A stretch of DNA of 64,000 nt from Aquimarina sp. Aq107 (lineage in GTDB: Bacteria; Bacteroidota; Bacteroidia; Flavobacteriales; Flavobacteriaceae): the NCBI RefSeq assembly GCF_943733665.1, contig NZ_OX030782.1:1384001-1448000 (forward strand). Direction: 5' to 3'. The notes under the pieces were generated by a model. It was not told the DNA's origin, searched no databases, and saw nothing but the letters and a program-made list of their open reading frames with translations. Below are positions 43,480-51,925 of the stretch, one piece after another. Within the stretch, counting starts at the first letter, position 1; the number at the start of each line of letters is the position of its first letter. Both the position numbers and the translations under genes were made by a program.

Positions 43480-46400
43480 ATGTACTCCATTATGAATAAA
43501 AATATACAGACGTTCTTAATTATCTCCATTTTATTATTAAACTCTTGCGCTACATATCAGACTCAATATTTAGACGAAAATTTTCCAACAAAATTACCTA
43601 ATAAGGAAATAGAAAAAAGTTTTTATTTGGTCGGAGATGCTGGAAATGCTGCAATGAACAAAAGTACACCTGGATTAGAAGCGTTAAAACAGATTGTAGA
43701 AAAAGAAAATACTGTTGATGATTATCTTATTTACCTTGGAGATAACATATATCAAAAAGGGATGCCAGAAAAAGGATCAGAAGATAGAGCCTTGTCAGAA
43801 CATAGAATAGATGCTCAGGTAGAGGCTGCTGGTTCTTTTAAAGGAGATGTAGTTTTTATTCCTGGGAATCATGATTGGTATAATGATGGGGTAAAAGGTT
43901 TAAGACGAGAAGAAAAGTATGTAAGAAAAAAGTTAAGCAATAAAAAATCCTTTTTACCTTCAAAAGGATGCCCTATCGAAAGTATTGAGGTAAGTGATCA
44001 AATCCAATTACTTATTTTAGATACACAATGGTATCTAGCTGATTGGAATAAAAATCCAACAATAAATGATAATTGTGAAATAAAAACTAGAGATAAGTTT
44101 TTAAATGAAATACAAGGCGAGCTCAAAAAGCATAATGGAAAAACTGTTTTGGTGGTAATGCACCATCCCATGTTTACAAATGGGCCGCATGGTGGCAAAT
44201 ACAGTTTTAATAGTCATATATTTCCTTCTAAAAAGAAAATTCCTCTTCCTGTCTTAGGGTCTCTAGTAACTCAAATAAGGTCGCAAGGAGGTGTTTCTCC
44301 TCAGGATAGATATAATGAAAGTTATAATAAATTAATGAGAAGATTGTCTACGATGGCTAGAGATAGTGAAAGAGTCATTTTTGCTTCTGGACATGAGCAT
44401 TCATTACAATACATTGACAGTAAAGGGTTAAAGCAAATAGTTTCAGGATCTGGATCCAAAGCTTCTGCAGCTTCCTTGGGAAAAGACGGGATGTTCTCAT
44501 ACCCAAATCAAGGTTTTGCAGTATTAGACGTTTATAAAGATGGCTCATCAAATGTGCGTTTTTATGGAAATGAAGAAGGTGAAATAAAATTGGTGTATCA
44601 AACTGATGTACATAAACAACCAGAAGATTATGATAGTGGTAATTTGAGTAATTCTTTTGATAATGATATTTCTGCAGCGATATACAATAAAGAAGAAACA
44701 ACAAAGTCCAATTTTTATCAATCTTTATGGGGAGATCACTATAGAAAGGTTTATAGTACAGATATTAAAATCCCTATTGCTACACTAGATACGTTATTAG
44801 GAGGGTTTGCCATTGATAGAAGAGGAGGAGGACAAGTTACGAGATCATTACGCCTGATAGATAGTACAGGGAAACGTTATAGTTTAAGGGCTATGAGAAA
44901 AAGTGTTACTCAGTTTCTGCAAAAAGGAGCATTTAAGGATACTTATTTAGAAGATGATTTTGATGACACTTTTACCGAAAAACTTTTATCTGATTTCTAT
45001 ACGTCTAGTTATCCTTATGCGTTTTTAGTTGTTGGCGGATTGGCAGATGCGATCGAAGTATATCATGCAAATTCTAAAGTATATTATATCCCTAAACATC
45101 CAGCATTAGGTCAGTACAACAAGGATTTTGGTGATGAAATGTATTTTCTAGAAGAAAGACCAGGAAAAGAACACAAAGATTTAGCGTCATTTGGTAAGCC
45201 AGACGATATAGAAGGTACAGATGACTTACTTAAAAATTTGAGAAAAGATGAAGAGTATCAAATGGATGAGGCACATTATATCCGAACAAGATTGTTTGAT
45301 ATGATTTTAGGGGATTGGGACAGACATTCTGATCAATGGAGATGGTCTCGTTTTGATACAAAAAAAGGAAAATTATACCGTCCAATTCCTAAAGATCGAG
45401 ATCAAGTGTTTTCTAATTACGATGGTGGACTTTTAGGCGTTATAAAGTTTATTGTTCCTATTACGCGTAAGTTTCAAGTATATCAGGGTGAATTAAAAAA
45501 TGTAAGATGGATTAATGAGTCAGGAATTAGATTAGATCGAACTTTTGCACAAAATTCGAATAAGGAAATATGGCTAGAAGAAGCAAATTATATTAAAGAT
45601 AATCTTAATGATGAAGCTATAGATAAAGCGTTTAGTAATCTGCCTGTAGAGTTACAAGATGCAACGATAGAAAGAATTAAAGGCTATTTAAGAGAAAGAA
45701 GGGATAATATTGACGATATAGCTGAGAGATATTATAAGTACCTTTCTAAACAGGTGATTATTAGAGGTACGGATAAAGATGATCGTTTTGAAATAATAAG
45801 AAACGATAATAGTACTACCGTTAAGATTTCAAGGATAAAAGATGGAGTTCCTCAAGAACCATTTTATGAAAGAACTATTTTATCTAAAGAGACTAAAGAA
45901 ATATGGATATATGGTTTGGATGATGATGATGAATTTATAGTAACTGGAAAAGGAAGTAACCCTATTTGTACTAGAATAGTCGGAGGACAAAATAATGATA
46001 AATACACAATAGAAAATGGGCGGCAAATAAGAGTTTATGATCATAAGTCAAAACCTAATACAGTTGTTAAAAAAGGTGGAGCTAAATTTATCTTTAGTAA
46101 TAATTATAATCATAATACCTACGATTATAATAAGTATATAGATAAGACAAATACATTGACACCACTAATAGGATTTAATCCAGATGATGGAGTTAATATA
46201 AACCTTACTGATGTTTATACGGTAAGAGGTTTTAATAATAGTCCTTTCCAGAGTAAACATACCATTAAAGCAGCATATTATTTTGCTACAGAAGGATATG
46301 ATCTCTCATATAAGGGAGAATTCTTAAATGCAGTAGGAGATTGGAGATTAGTAATTGGTGGAAAATACACAAGTGAGAATTTTGCCCAAAACTTTTTTGG

Positions 46401-47196
46401 TTTTGGTAATAATACAGTGAACCTTGATGATGATCTTGGATTGGACTATAATCGTGTCAAAACCGGTATTTGGGGTCTAAATGTTGGAATTGGTAAAAAT
46501 GGCAGGTATGGTAATGGCTTTACTGTTACTGGATCCTACGAAGGAGTAGAAGTACAAGATTCTCAAGGACGATTTATTACTTCTGGATTAGGTTTAGTAA
46601 CGTCAGACCCTGATTTTTTTGAAAGAAAATTCTTTGCGGGGATTGATGTTAATTATGAGTATAAAAGTTTTGACATTAGTGCTAATCCAACTAGAGGTAT
46701 GATATTTAAACTTCAAGGAGGTTCCAAAATGAATTTAGATGATACTGATAGAACTTTCGGATATATAAAACCGAAATTAGGTTTTTATAATGCAATTACT
46801 AAAAATCGAAAATTAGTATTGAAAACTGATGTACAAGCAGAATTTATGATTGGAGATGATTTTGAATTTTATCAGGCTGCAACTTTAGGAGGGATCAATA
46901 GTTTGCGCGGTTTTAGAGAAGAACGTTTTACAGGAGATAAAGCGTTAGCATTTAGCGGAGATCTTAGATATAGTTTTAATAAATTCAAAACAGGTTTATT
47001 ACCATTGCAGTTGGGGGTTTATGGAGGATATGATATAGGTAGAGTGTGGTTTGATGGCGAGGATACGGATAATTGGCACGATTCAATTGGAGGAGGATTT
47101 TGGGTCAATGCCTTGGATACAATCGCTGGGCAGTTTAATTTATTTAGCAGTGAGGATGGTTTACGTTTTACTTTTGGATTGGGATTAAGTTTTTAA
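43480..47196 (+). CDS. Metallophosphoesterase lipoprotein fused to a kinase-like region and an outer-membrane barrel
   Basis: A 1238-residue protein. Starting at the second ATG (43492) gives a normal lipoprotein signal with lipobox LLNSCA; the first ATG adds four residues. Residues about 45-370 are a calcineurin-type phosphoesterase: LVGDAGNA, YLGDNIY, PGNHDWY, MHHPMF and FASGHEHS. The middle (about 405-800) has GGGQVTRSLRLID, GDWDRHSDQW (611-620) and IPKDRDQVF (636-644), which look like the catalytic and metal motifs of HipA/FAM20-type kinases. The last 350 residues form an Omp85/TamA-like barrel with LRGF at 1142-1145 and a C-terminal Phe. Annotated relatives exist as metallophosphoesterase or BamA/TamA proteins; substrate is unknown. 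Confidence 0.85.
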   Translation: MYSIMNKNIQTFLIISILLLNSCATYQTQYLDENFPTKLPNKEIEKSFYLVGDAGNAAMNKSTPGLEALKQIVEKENTVDDYLIYLGDNIYQKGMPEKGSEDRALSEHRIDAQVEAAGSFKGDVVFIPGNHDWYNDGVKGLRREEKYVRKKLSNKKSFLPSKGCPIESIEVSDQIQLLILDTQWYLADWNKNPTINDNCEIKTRDKFLNEIQGELKKHNGKTVLVVMHHPMFTNGPHGGKYSFNSHIFPSKKKIPLPVLGSLVTQIRSQGGVSPQDRYNESYNKLMRRLSTMARDSERVIFASGHEHSLQYIDSKGLKQIVSGSGSKASAASLGKDGMFSYPNQGFAVLDVYKDGSSNVRFYGNEEGEIKLVYQTDVHKQPEDYDSGNLSNSFDNDISAAIYNKEETTKSNFYQSLWGDHYRKVYSTDIKIPIATLDTLLGGFAIDRRGGGQVTRSLRLIDSTGKRYSLRAMRKSVTQFLQKGAFKDTYLEDDFDDTFTEKLLSDFYTSSYPYAFLVVGGLADAIEVYHANSKVYYIPKHPALGQYNKDFGDEMYFLEERPGKEHKDLASFGKPDDIEGTDDLLKNLRKDEEYQMDEAHYIRTRLFDMILGDWDRHSDQWRWSRFDTKKGKLYRPIPKDRDQVFSNYDGGLLGVIKFIVPITRKFQVYQGELKNVRWINESGIRLDRTFAQNSNKEIWLEEANYIKDNLNDEAIDKAFSNLPVELQDATIERIKGYLRERRDNIDDIAERYYKYLSKQVIIRGTDKDDRFEIIRNDNSTTVKISRIKDGVPQEPFYERTILSKETKEIWIYGLDDDDEFIVTGKGSNPICTRIVGGQNNDKYTIENGRQIRVYDHKSKPNTVVKKGGAKFIFSNNYNHNTYDYNKYIDKTNTLTPLIGFNPDDGVNINLTDVYTVRGFNNSPFQSKHTIKAAYYFATEGYDLSYKGEFLNAVGDWRLVIGGKYTSENFAQNFFGFGNNTVNLDDDLGLDYNRVKTGIWGLNVGIGKNGRYGNGFTVTGSYEGVEVQDSQGRFITSGLGLVTSDPDFFERKFFAGIDVNYEYKSFDISANPTRGMIFKLQGGSKMNLDDTDRTFGYIKPKLGFYNAITKNRKLVLKTDVQAEFMIGDDFEFYQAATLGGINSLRGFREERFTGDKALAFSGDLRYSFNKFKTGLLPLQLGVYGGYDIGRVWFDGEDTDNWHDSIGGGFWVNALDTIAGQFNLFSSEDGLRFTFGLGLSF

Positions 47197-47197
47197 A

Positions 47198-47226
47198 AAC
47201 CACCTAAGAACTAAACTTAGGCGGTT
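47198..47226 (+). terminator. Hairpin after the metallophosphoesterase gene
   Basis: AACCACCTAAG pairs with CTTAGGCGGTT (one mismatch) across a 7-nt loop, directly after the stop codon and before a convergent gene. No good T-run follows, so it may be a weak or bidirectional terminator. Confidence 0.55.
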
Positions 47227-47250
47227 CTCCATAATCTAATTTATTATTAG

Positions 47251-47712
47251 CTAGAAATTAGGTTGTATACTTGATATTTCTGTTTGAATAAGTGGTTGAG
47301 AATTCATCAATATGGTGGGATTCTCAATGGATTTATAGTAAAACTGATTATTGGCTATAGCATTGCTATTTCTGTCTGTAGAAGATTTCATAATTATCAT
47401 TGGTTTTTTGTTGGTAACATCATTTGATGTTGCAGTAATAGGGTTTTCGTAAGAACCGGAGGCAATTACTTTAGAACCATTTTCAATGCTAATTGTAATT
47501 TTTGGGTTATTATTATTTTTTAGAATTACACCTTCTTCTATGGTTAATATGGAACCATTGGTCAATAGGATTTCTTGAGGAACTATATAGGTAGTATTTG
47601 CTATTAATGTAATGTCATTAATAATAGGACTTTTTAATTCTTTTTCTTGACTAAAAGAAAAAGAAGATAATAGGATTAGAACAAAACTTAGGGGCATGTA
47701 GTTTTTTATCAT
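47251..47712 (-). CDS. Small secreted protein with beta-helix-like segment
   Basis: A 153-residue protein with a signal peptide ending SFSQ at residue 22. The middle has strand repeats in the style of right-handed beta-helix proteins: TYIVPQEILLTNGSILTIEE, NGSKVIASGSYENPITATSN. The usual long repeat array is missing, so it is either a short capping protein or a truncated relative. The last 50 residues show no pattern. A TAAATTTG box (minus strand of 47756-47763) lies 44 bp upstream. Function is not known. Confidence 0.6.
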   Translation of the reverse strand: MIKNYMPLSFVLILLSSFSFSQEKELKSPIINDITLIANTTYIVPQEILLTNGSILTIEEGVILKNNNNPKITISIENGSKVIASGSYENPITATSNDVTNKKPMIIMKSSTDRNSNAIANNQFYYKSIENPTILMNSQPLIQTEISSIQPNF

Positions 47713-48033
47713 AATATTGTATTTGGGGTTATTATAACATGTAAGTTATTTCTTTCAAATTTATTAATAATTATATTAAAATGAGTTATTTGTCTTTATT
47801 TAGTGTTGTTTTATTGTGAATATTATTGTTAATAACTTTTGTTTTACGGTTTTTTTTACCTCAAAAGCATAGTGTTACTAATAGGTTGATTATCAACTAA
47901 ATTTATGAAGTGCCCCTCTTGTTGTTAATAACTATTTTCTTGTAATTGATTGTTTTGGTGTTTTTTACGATAATTAGAGTTCTATTCCGTTTGGAATATT
48001 GTAGTATTATTTTGTAAAAAAGGAGAGAAAATA

Positions 48034-48073
48034 AGAAACTCCCAATATAAGATGCGAAATATTAGGAGTTTCT
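48034..48073 (-). terminator. Large hairpin, probable terminator of the 95-residue protein gene
   Basis: AGAAACTCCCAATAT pairs with ATATTAGGAGTTTCT (one mismatch) over a 10-nt loop. On the minus strand it is followed by TATTTTCTCTCC. It lies 41 bp beyond the stop codon of the gene at 48114-48401 and is preceded by a second hairpin. Confidence 0.6.
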
Positions 48074-48079
48074 ATTAAG

Positions 48080-48095
48080 GAGCAATGAATTGCTC
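48080..48095. other. Perfect small palindrome next to the large hairpin
   Basis: GAGCAAT-GA-ATTGCTC is a 7-bp perfect stem with a 2-nt gap, directly beside the hairpin at 48034-48073. It could be a second stem in a tandem terminator or a processing site. Confidence 0.45.
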
Positions 48096-48113
48096 ACAAA
48101 ACAAAATATTATT

Positions 48114-48401
48114 TTAAAATAAATCTAACGTAGTTCTAGGTATTAGTTTTGTTGATTTATTAATAGGTTCTAAACTAGTCTTGACTTTTTTATTGTTTAT
48201 TTTAGTCTGGTCAATCAATTCAACTTTTGTAATATTAGAAGAAGCTGATTTTTTTTCGGCAATTTTTGAGCTATTATTTATAGTTTCTTGTATTTTGTAT
48301 TGATGAACTTTGTTAGCATCTTTAGTTACGTCTTGTTGAGAAAAAAGTACACTAGATGAGAAAAAGGTTATGATCATGAGATAAGCTGGATAAGCTTTCA
48401 T
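48114..48401 (-). CDS. Small secreted protein, unrecognised
   Basis: A 95-residue protein with a signal peptide (about 1-21, VLFSQQ). The mature part is short, rich in Lys, Asn, Ser and Thr (INNSSKIAEKKSASSNITK) and shows no domain. A probable terminator pair follows. The signal peptide and composition support a real secreted product, but I cannot name it; it could also be a remnant of a longer protein. Confidence 0.5.
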   Translation of the reverse strand: MKAYPAYLMIITFFSSSVLFSQQDVTKDANKVHQYKIQETINNSSKIAEKKSASSNITKVELIDQTKINNKKVKTSLEPINKSTKLIPRTTLDLF

Positions 48402-48717
48402 ATATAGATAGGATTTTGGGGTTATATAGAGAAAAATAGTATGATTGTATAGTATTTTTCAACAGCTAATTTACTAATAAAAAAACCTGTAAAACGTTAA
48501 TAATCAATTGAAAAAGTATGTTTATCTCTTGCTAATTGTTGAAAAGTAAGTTTTGTACTACTATTTATAGGTAACTTGGTGTTGGTTTTATTGTTTTTGT
48601 CGATTAAAGGTTAAACCTTTGGTTTAAGTACTTGTGTGTTGATAACTTTTTTGTTTTTTTGGTAATCAGGAGTTTCTAAGTGTTCTTTTGTAGTCTATAA
48701 TTTAAATTATTTTAAAA
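48402..48717. other. Intergenic region, no clear feature
   Basis: A 316-bp AT-rich gap between two divergent genes. The only structure is a near-palindrome AAAGGTTAAACCTTT near 48606. No clear promoter box or open reading frame is seen. Confidence 0.4.
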
Positions 48718-49254
48718 GTGTTGGAGTTGTTTACAGATCGATTACAATTAAAAATCGTTGATACATCAAATTTGTCTAAAATTCATGAGTTGCTCTCTGT
48801 TCCAGAAGTGGACCTTTATAATGCATTAGGTATACCAACGAACAAAGAAGTTACTGATGTATATCTGCAGGAATGGATCGATGATTTCGAAATGAGAAAG
48901 GAATTTGTCTTTGCTATTTATATACAATCCAGTAAAGAGTTTATCGGTTTGATTTCTCTAAAAATTGGAAACCCTAAATATAGTATAGGATCCATTTGGT
49001 ACAAACTACACCCAATTTTTTGGTCTAAAGGATATGCTACGGAGTCGGCTAAAAGAATTTTAAAATTTAGTTTCGAAGAAATTGGATTGCATAGGGTAGA
49101 AGCTGGTTGTGCTATAGCAAATATAGGTTCGGTTAGGGTATTGGAGAAAATTGGAATGATTAGAGAAGGTCATAAAAGAAAAGTGTTACCTCTTAAAACC
49201 GGTTGGTCCGATAATTATGAATTTGCCATGCTAGAAGAAGATTGGAGTAATTAA
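48718..49254 (+). CDS. GNAT acetyltransferase of the RimJ/RimL type
   Basis: A 178-residue cytoplasmic acetyltransferase. It opens with LFTDRLQLKIVDTSNL, has EFIGLISLKIGN, and the acetyl-CoA region with GYATESAKRILKFSFEEIGL and VEAGCAIANIGSVRVLEKIG, followed by GMIREGHKRK. That order is typical of RimJ/RimL-type enzymes that acetylate protein N-termini or small amines. The start is a GTG at 48718 directly followed by a TTG; either could serve. No ATG is available near. Substrate is unknown. Confidence 0.88.
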   Translation: MLELFTDRLQLKIVDTSNLSKIHELLSVPEVDLYNALGIPTNKEVTDVYLQEWIDDFEMRKEFVFAIYIQSSKEFIGLISLKIGNPKYSIGSIWYKLHPIFWSKGYATESAKRILKFSFEEIGLHRVEAGCAIANIGSVRVLEKIGMIREGHKRKVLPLKTGWSDNYEFAMLEEDWSN

Positions 49255-49260
49255 TAATAG

Positions 49261-50124
49261 TTATTTGTGTAATAGGTACTGATATATTTTTCCTTTAGAA
49301 TTCTTTCTCCGTTCATCAACAATAAATAAAGTAGAATCATTTTTAAAACAAATTCCTTCTTTTTGAGAGAAGTGGTTAAGTTTAATTTTTTCTATTTTTC
49401 CATTAAATAAATGATCCTCCTCAAATTCTGATAGGATAAATATTTTGTTATAAGTAAGAAGAGCAATTTTATTTCCCTCTGAATTTATAGCTGCACCAGA
49501 GATAAAACAATCATTAGAATCATTACACGTATTATATTTACCAATTAATTTAGCAACTTGTGTTTGTCCAGGTTTATTTGAGAGTTTGTATAATTTTGTT
49601 TCACCATTAAATTTAGAACTTCTGTTTTTGGTAAAAAGATAGAAGCTTCCATTTTTATAAATAAAAGCTTCTATGTCAAAATTTCTTTTCTTTTTCGAGG
49701 GAGGAAACTTTTTTTGATCTTCTAGTGTAAATTCTATAACACTCGTTTTGATAGAGTTTGACGCAATGCCAGATACAGTATAGATAGATAGTTTCTTTCG
49801 ATCATTATTATTATTTCCAAAATCCCCTATGTATATATTGTTCTGGTGATCATAAGTCAAATCCTCCCAATCAATATTTTTGCTCTCAGGGATTTTGATT
49901 TCATCTAAGATTTCCCCTTTTTCATTTAACCGAAAAAGTATATTTTCATTTCCAGAATCATTAATAGCGTATAGATGCACGTCATTTGGTAATCTAGTTA
50001 AACCAGATATTTCCTTTAAAGAATTTGATAAATGATTTACAGTTAAAAAATCATGTTGACTTTTTTTTTGACAACTAACAGATAGGGTAATACCTATTAA
50101 AAAAATGGAAATTTTTAGTTTCAA
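49261..50124 (-). CDS. Lipoprotein with beta-propeller-like repeats
   Basis: A 287-residue lipoprotein (lipobox SVSCQ, Cys at about 18). The mature part has repeats of the type LYAINDSGNENILFRLNEKG, NIYIGDFGNNNNDRKKLSIY, FYLFTKNRSSKFNGETKLYK and GICFKNDSTLFIVDERRKN, which suggest a five- or six-bladed propeller of the SdiA-regulated/NHL kind. Three Asp/Asn-rich loops could bind calcium. Function is unknown. It starts 10 bp after dps in the same direction. Confidence 0.75.
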   Translation of the reverse strand: MKLKISIFLIGITLSVSCQKKSQHDFLTVNHLSNSLKEISGLTRLPNDVHLYAINDSGNENILFRLNEKGEILDEIKIPESKNIDWEDLTYDHQNNIYIGDFGNNNNDRKKLSIYTVSGIASNSIKTSVIEFTLEDQKKFPPSKKKRNFDIEAFIYKNGSFYLFTKNRSSKFNGETKLYKLSNKPGQTQVAKLIGKYNTCNDSNDCFISGAAINSEGNKIALLTYNKIFILSEFEEDHLFNGKIEKIKLNHFSQKEGICFKNDSTLFIVDERRKNSKGKIYQYLLHK

Positions 50125-50134
50125 TATATAAGTT

Positions 50135-50587
50135 TTAACTTTTTTGATTCCAAGCGTTTAGCATCCAACTTGTTTTTTCTAAATCAGCAATATATGTGCC
50201 AGTAATATCTAAGGTACCTTCGTCTCCTGCTGCTTCAGCTTCTTTTGTTACAATTCTTAATTGCTTTAATAAAATATCATGATCATTAAGTATGGTTGTT
50301 ACCATTTCATGATCTATTAAATTAGTTTCAGCTTCTTCTAAAGAAGAAGTAGTTAGGTAAGAACTATAATTACTGATAGGTTTAGCTCTAAGAGTCAAAA
50401 TTCTTTCAGCAATTTCGTCAATTTTTAGTTTAGCATCTTCATATAGTTCTTCAAATTTTAGATGTAATTCAAAAAAATTACGTCCAGTAATATTCCAATG
50501 AAAGTTCCTTAATTTTTGATAATACAAATGATAATCTGCTAATAGGACATTTAGTTCTTTTACGGTGTTGTTATTTGAATTATTCAT
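50135..50587 (-). CDS. dps: Dps-family ferritin-like DNA-protection protein
   Basis: Dps forms a dodecameric shell that oxidises and stores iron with peroxide and shields DNA under stress. The 150-residue protein has YYQKLRNFHWNITGRNFFEL and KFEELYEDAKLKIDEIAERI, which supply the His, Asp and Glu of the inter-subunit ferroxidase site, and ends in TSWMLNAWNQ. Length is normal (about 150-165). A TATTTTTG box on the minus strand (50619-50626) lies 32 bp upstream. The lipoprotein gene follows by 10 bp. Confidence 0.95.
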   Translation of the reverse strand: MNNSNNNTVKELNVLLADYHLYYQKLRNFHWNITGRNFFELHLKFEELYEDAKLKIDEIAERILTLRAKPISNYSSYLTTSSLEEAETNLIDHEMVTTILNDHDILLKQLRIVTKEAEAAGDEGTLDITGTYIADLEKTSWMLNAWNQKS

Positions 50588-50618
50588 AGTTTTTATTTAT
50601 TGATTTTTTAATTTCAAT

Positions 50619-50626
50619 ACAAAAAT
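50619..50626 (-). promoter_or_regulatory. Candidate -7 box of dps
   Basis: Minus-strand TATTTTTG matches TAnnTTTG and lies 32 bp before the dps start codon, giving a leader of about 25 nt. No -33 element was found at normal spacing. Confidence 0.4.
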
Positions 50627-50681
50627 ACTATAGTTTGTATGGTTCTGATTAAAGTTACGATAGTTAGTAGCAATTGGGGTA

Positions 50682-51236
50682 TTATTGAAATCGATTTGTG
50701 ATTTCTTTAAGAATGAAATTATAATATTCAATATCGTGAGGAACATATTTCTTTGTAGTTTCTATATTCTGCAGATGACTTTTAAGGATTCCAATTGGAA
50801 TTAATTTAATAGCAGAAACCTCTTCTTCTTGTAATGTGAGGTGCTCTATTGATTTAGTTAATTTAGCTAAATACACATAATGAAATTCATTATCTAGTAT
50901 ATGTGCGTTTGGTTGTTTTTCTGCTAGATAGCTTCCGATAAATTCTAAGTCCTTTTTATTTAGAGATAACCCAATTTCTTCTTCAATCTCTCGTATAGCA
51001 GAATCTTCTTTTGATTCTCCAGTACTAATATGTCCAGCAACAGAAACATCCCAAAGGTTTGGATAGGTATCCTTATTCTCAGCGCGTCGTTGGATTAGAA
51101 CATTTTTATCTAAGGTGTACAACCATATATGAACACTGGCGTGATATAATCCTAATTGATGCGCTTCAGATTTTAATCTAACTTCTCCAGTAGATTTACC
51201 ATTTTCATCTAAAATATCTATTAATTCGTCTGCCAT
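50682..51236 (-). CDS. Nudix hydrolase, isopentenyl-diphosphate isomerase-like
   Basis: A 184-residue cytoplasmic enzyme. The Nudix box is G-HISTG-E-SKEDSAI-REIEEEIGL (GX5EX7REUXEEXGU, about residues 68-90), which binds the metal ions. The surrounding ELIDILDENGKSTGEV and HASVHIWLYT resemble the YfcD/IDI-like branch, but the IDI active-site cysteine is not clear, so a nucleoside-diphosphate or other pyrophosphate substrate is more likely. It is divergent from the InsA-like gene by 159 bp. Confidence 0.9.
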   Translation of the reverse strand: MADELIDILDENGKSTGEVRLKSEAHQLGLYHASVHIWLYTLDKNVLIQRRAENKDTYPNLWDVSVAGHISTGESKEDSAIREIEEEIGLSLNKKDLEFIGSYLAEKQPNAHILDNEFHYVYLAKLTKSIEHLTLQEEEVSAIKLIPIGILKSHLQNIETTKKYVPHDIEYYNFILKEITNRFQ

Positions 51237-51395
51237 TTTTTTTGAAATGCAATTATACTAATTTCTGATAAAGTCATTTGTTATTATGAATTTCTCATAT
51301 AAATCATATTTATTTTTAGTATTTGTTGATGTTTAATATAATTGTTTGTTAAATTTTTATTGCTAAATTGATATATTTATGCAAATTTAATATAT

Positions 51396-51815
51396 ATGAA
51401 AATCGAAACCTGCCCAAACTGTGGATCTAACAAATATATTAAAAGTGGAATAGTCTCTAATAGACAACGGTATAAATGTAAATCTTGTAATTATTTTTTT
51501 TCAGTAAATAAGATAGGTAAGAAGATTGATGATTATTATGTAAATAAGGCGCTACAACTATATCTAGAAGGGTTAACTTATCGAGAAATCGAACGGGTTT
51601 TAGGAGTGTCTCATGTAAGCATTATGAATTGGGTTAAAAAATATAACATAAAGAGACCTTACAACCATAATTATCATCCTACTTATAAGATTCTCAGCGG
51701 ATCAGAGTTGTCGATTTACTTTCAAAACCCTACTAATTTATCAGGAGCAGGTTTCGTAATTACAGAACTGGGAGATAAGTTTATGTTAATAAGGTGGGAA
51801 CGTTTTAGAGATTAA
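51396..51815 (+). CDS. Zinc-ribbon/HTH protein resembling the IS1 InsA N-terminus, with a novel C-terminus
   Basis: A 139-residue protein. Four cysteines (C6, C9, C28, C31: CPNCG...CKSCNYFF) form a zinc ribbon, followed by an HTH at about 50-80 (LYLEGLTYREIERVLGVSH), which is exactly the DNA-binding half of IS1-type transposases. The C-terminal 55 residues (about 85-139: SGSELSIYFQNPTNLSGAGF and GDKFMLIRWERF) have no DDE catalytic residues and look like an independent beta-domain. No inverted repeats or target duplications flank it, and it stands 110 bp before a porin gene of the acetate module. I infer a domesticated transcription regulator; a decayed transposase fragment is the alternative. 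Confidence 0.8.
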   Translation: MKIETCPNCGSNKYIKSGIVSNRQRYKCKSCNYFFSVNKIGKKIDDYYVNKALQLYLEGLTYREIERVLGVSHVSIMNWVKKYNIKRPYNHNYHPTYKILSGSELSIYFQNPTNLSGAGFVITELGDKFMLIRWERFRD

Positions 51816-51825
51816 ATATATTAAA

Positions 51826-51856
51826 TTAACAAAAAAGTATAGTGCTTTTTTGTTAA
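51826..51856 (+). terminator. Hairpin after the zinc-ribbon/HTH gene
   Basis: TTAACAAAAAAG-TATAGTG-CTTTTTTGTTAA is a perfect 12-bp inverted repeat starting 10 bp after the stop codon. The U-rich arm is inside the stem, so it works as a terminator or transcript stabiliser. Confidence 0.75.
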
Positions 51857-51870
51857 CTCATTCTTTTTAT

Positions 51871-51916
51871 GAGATTAGCAGTGTGCACACGATCATTTTA
51901 ATACTAATCTAATCTC
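51871..51916. promoter_or_regulatory. Candidate operator upstream of the porin/acetate genes
   Basis: GAGATTAG (51871-51878) and CTAATCTC (51909-51916) are perfect 8-bp inverted arms; between them lies the perfect 10-bp palindrome GTGTGCACAC (51881-51890). The porin ATG is at 51926. Both arms and the core are unusual in this AT-rich sequence, so a dimeric regulator site is likely. No TAnnTTTG box is in the gap. Confidence 0.55.
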
Positions 51917-51925
51917 TAAAACTTT

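Larger units (their letters stand above)
47713..48113. other. Intergenic region with hairpins
   Basis: This 401-bp gap holds a -7-like box at 47756-47763, a small palindrome GTTGAT-T-ATCAAC at 47885-47897, and two hairpins at 48034-48073 and 48080-48095, listed separately. It has no open reading frame of useful size and is very AT-rich. Confidence 0.5.

Noticed and set aside
51396..51815. Complete IS1-type insertion sequence
   Set aside because: No second InsB-like frame, no DDE residues, no terminal inverted repeats and no target duplication were found.
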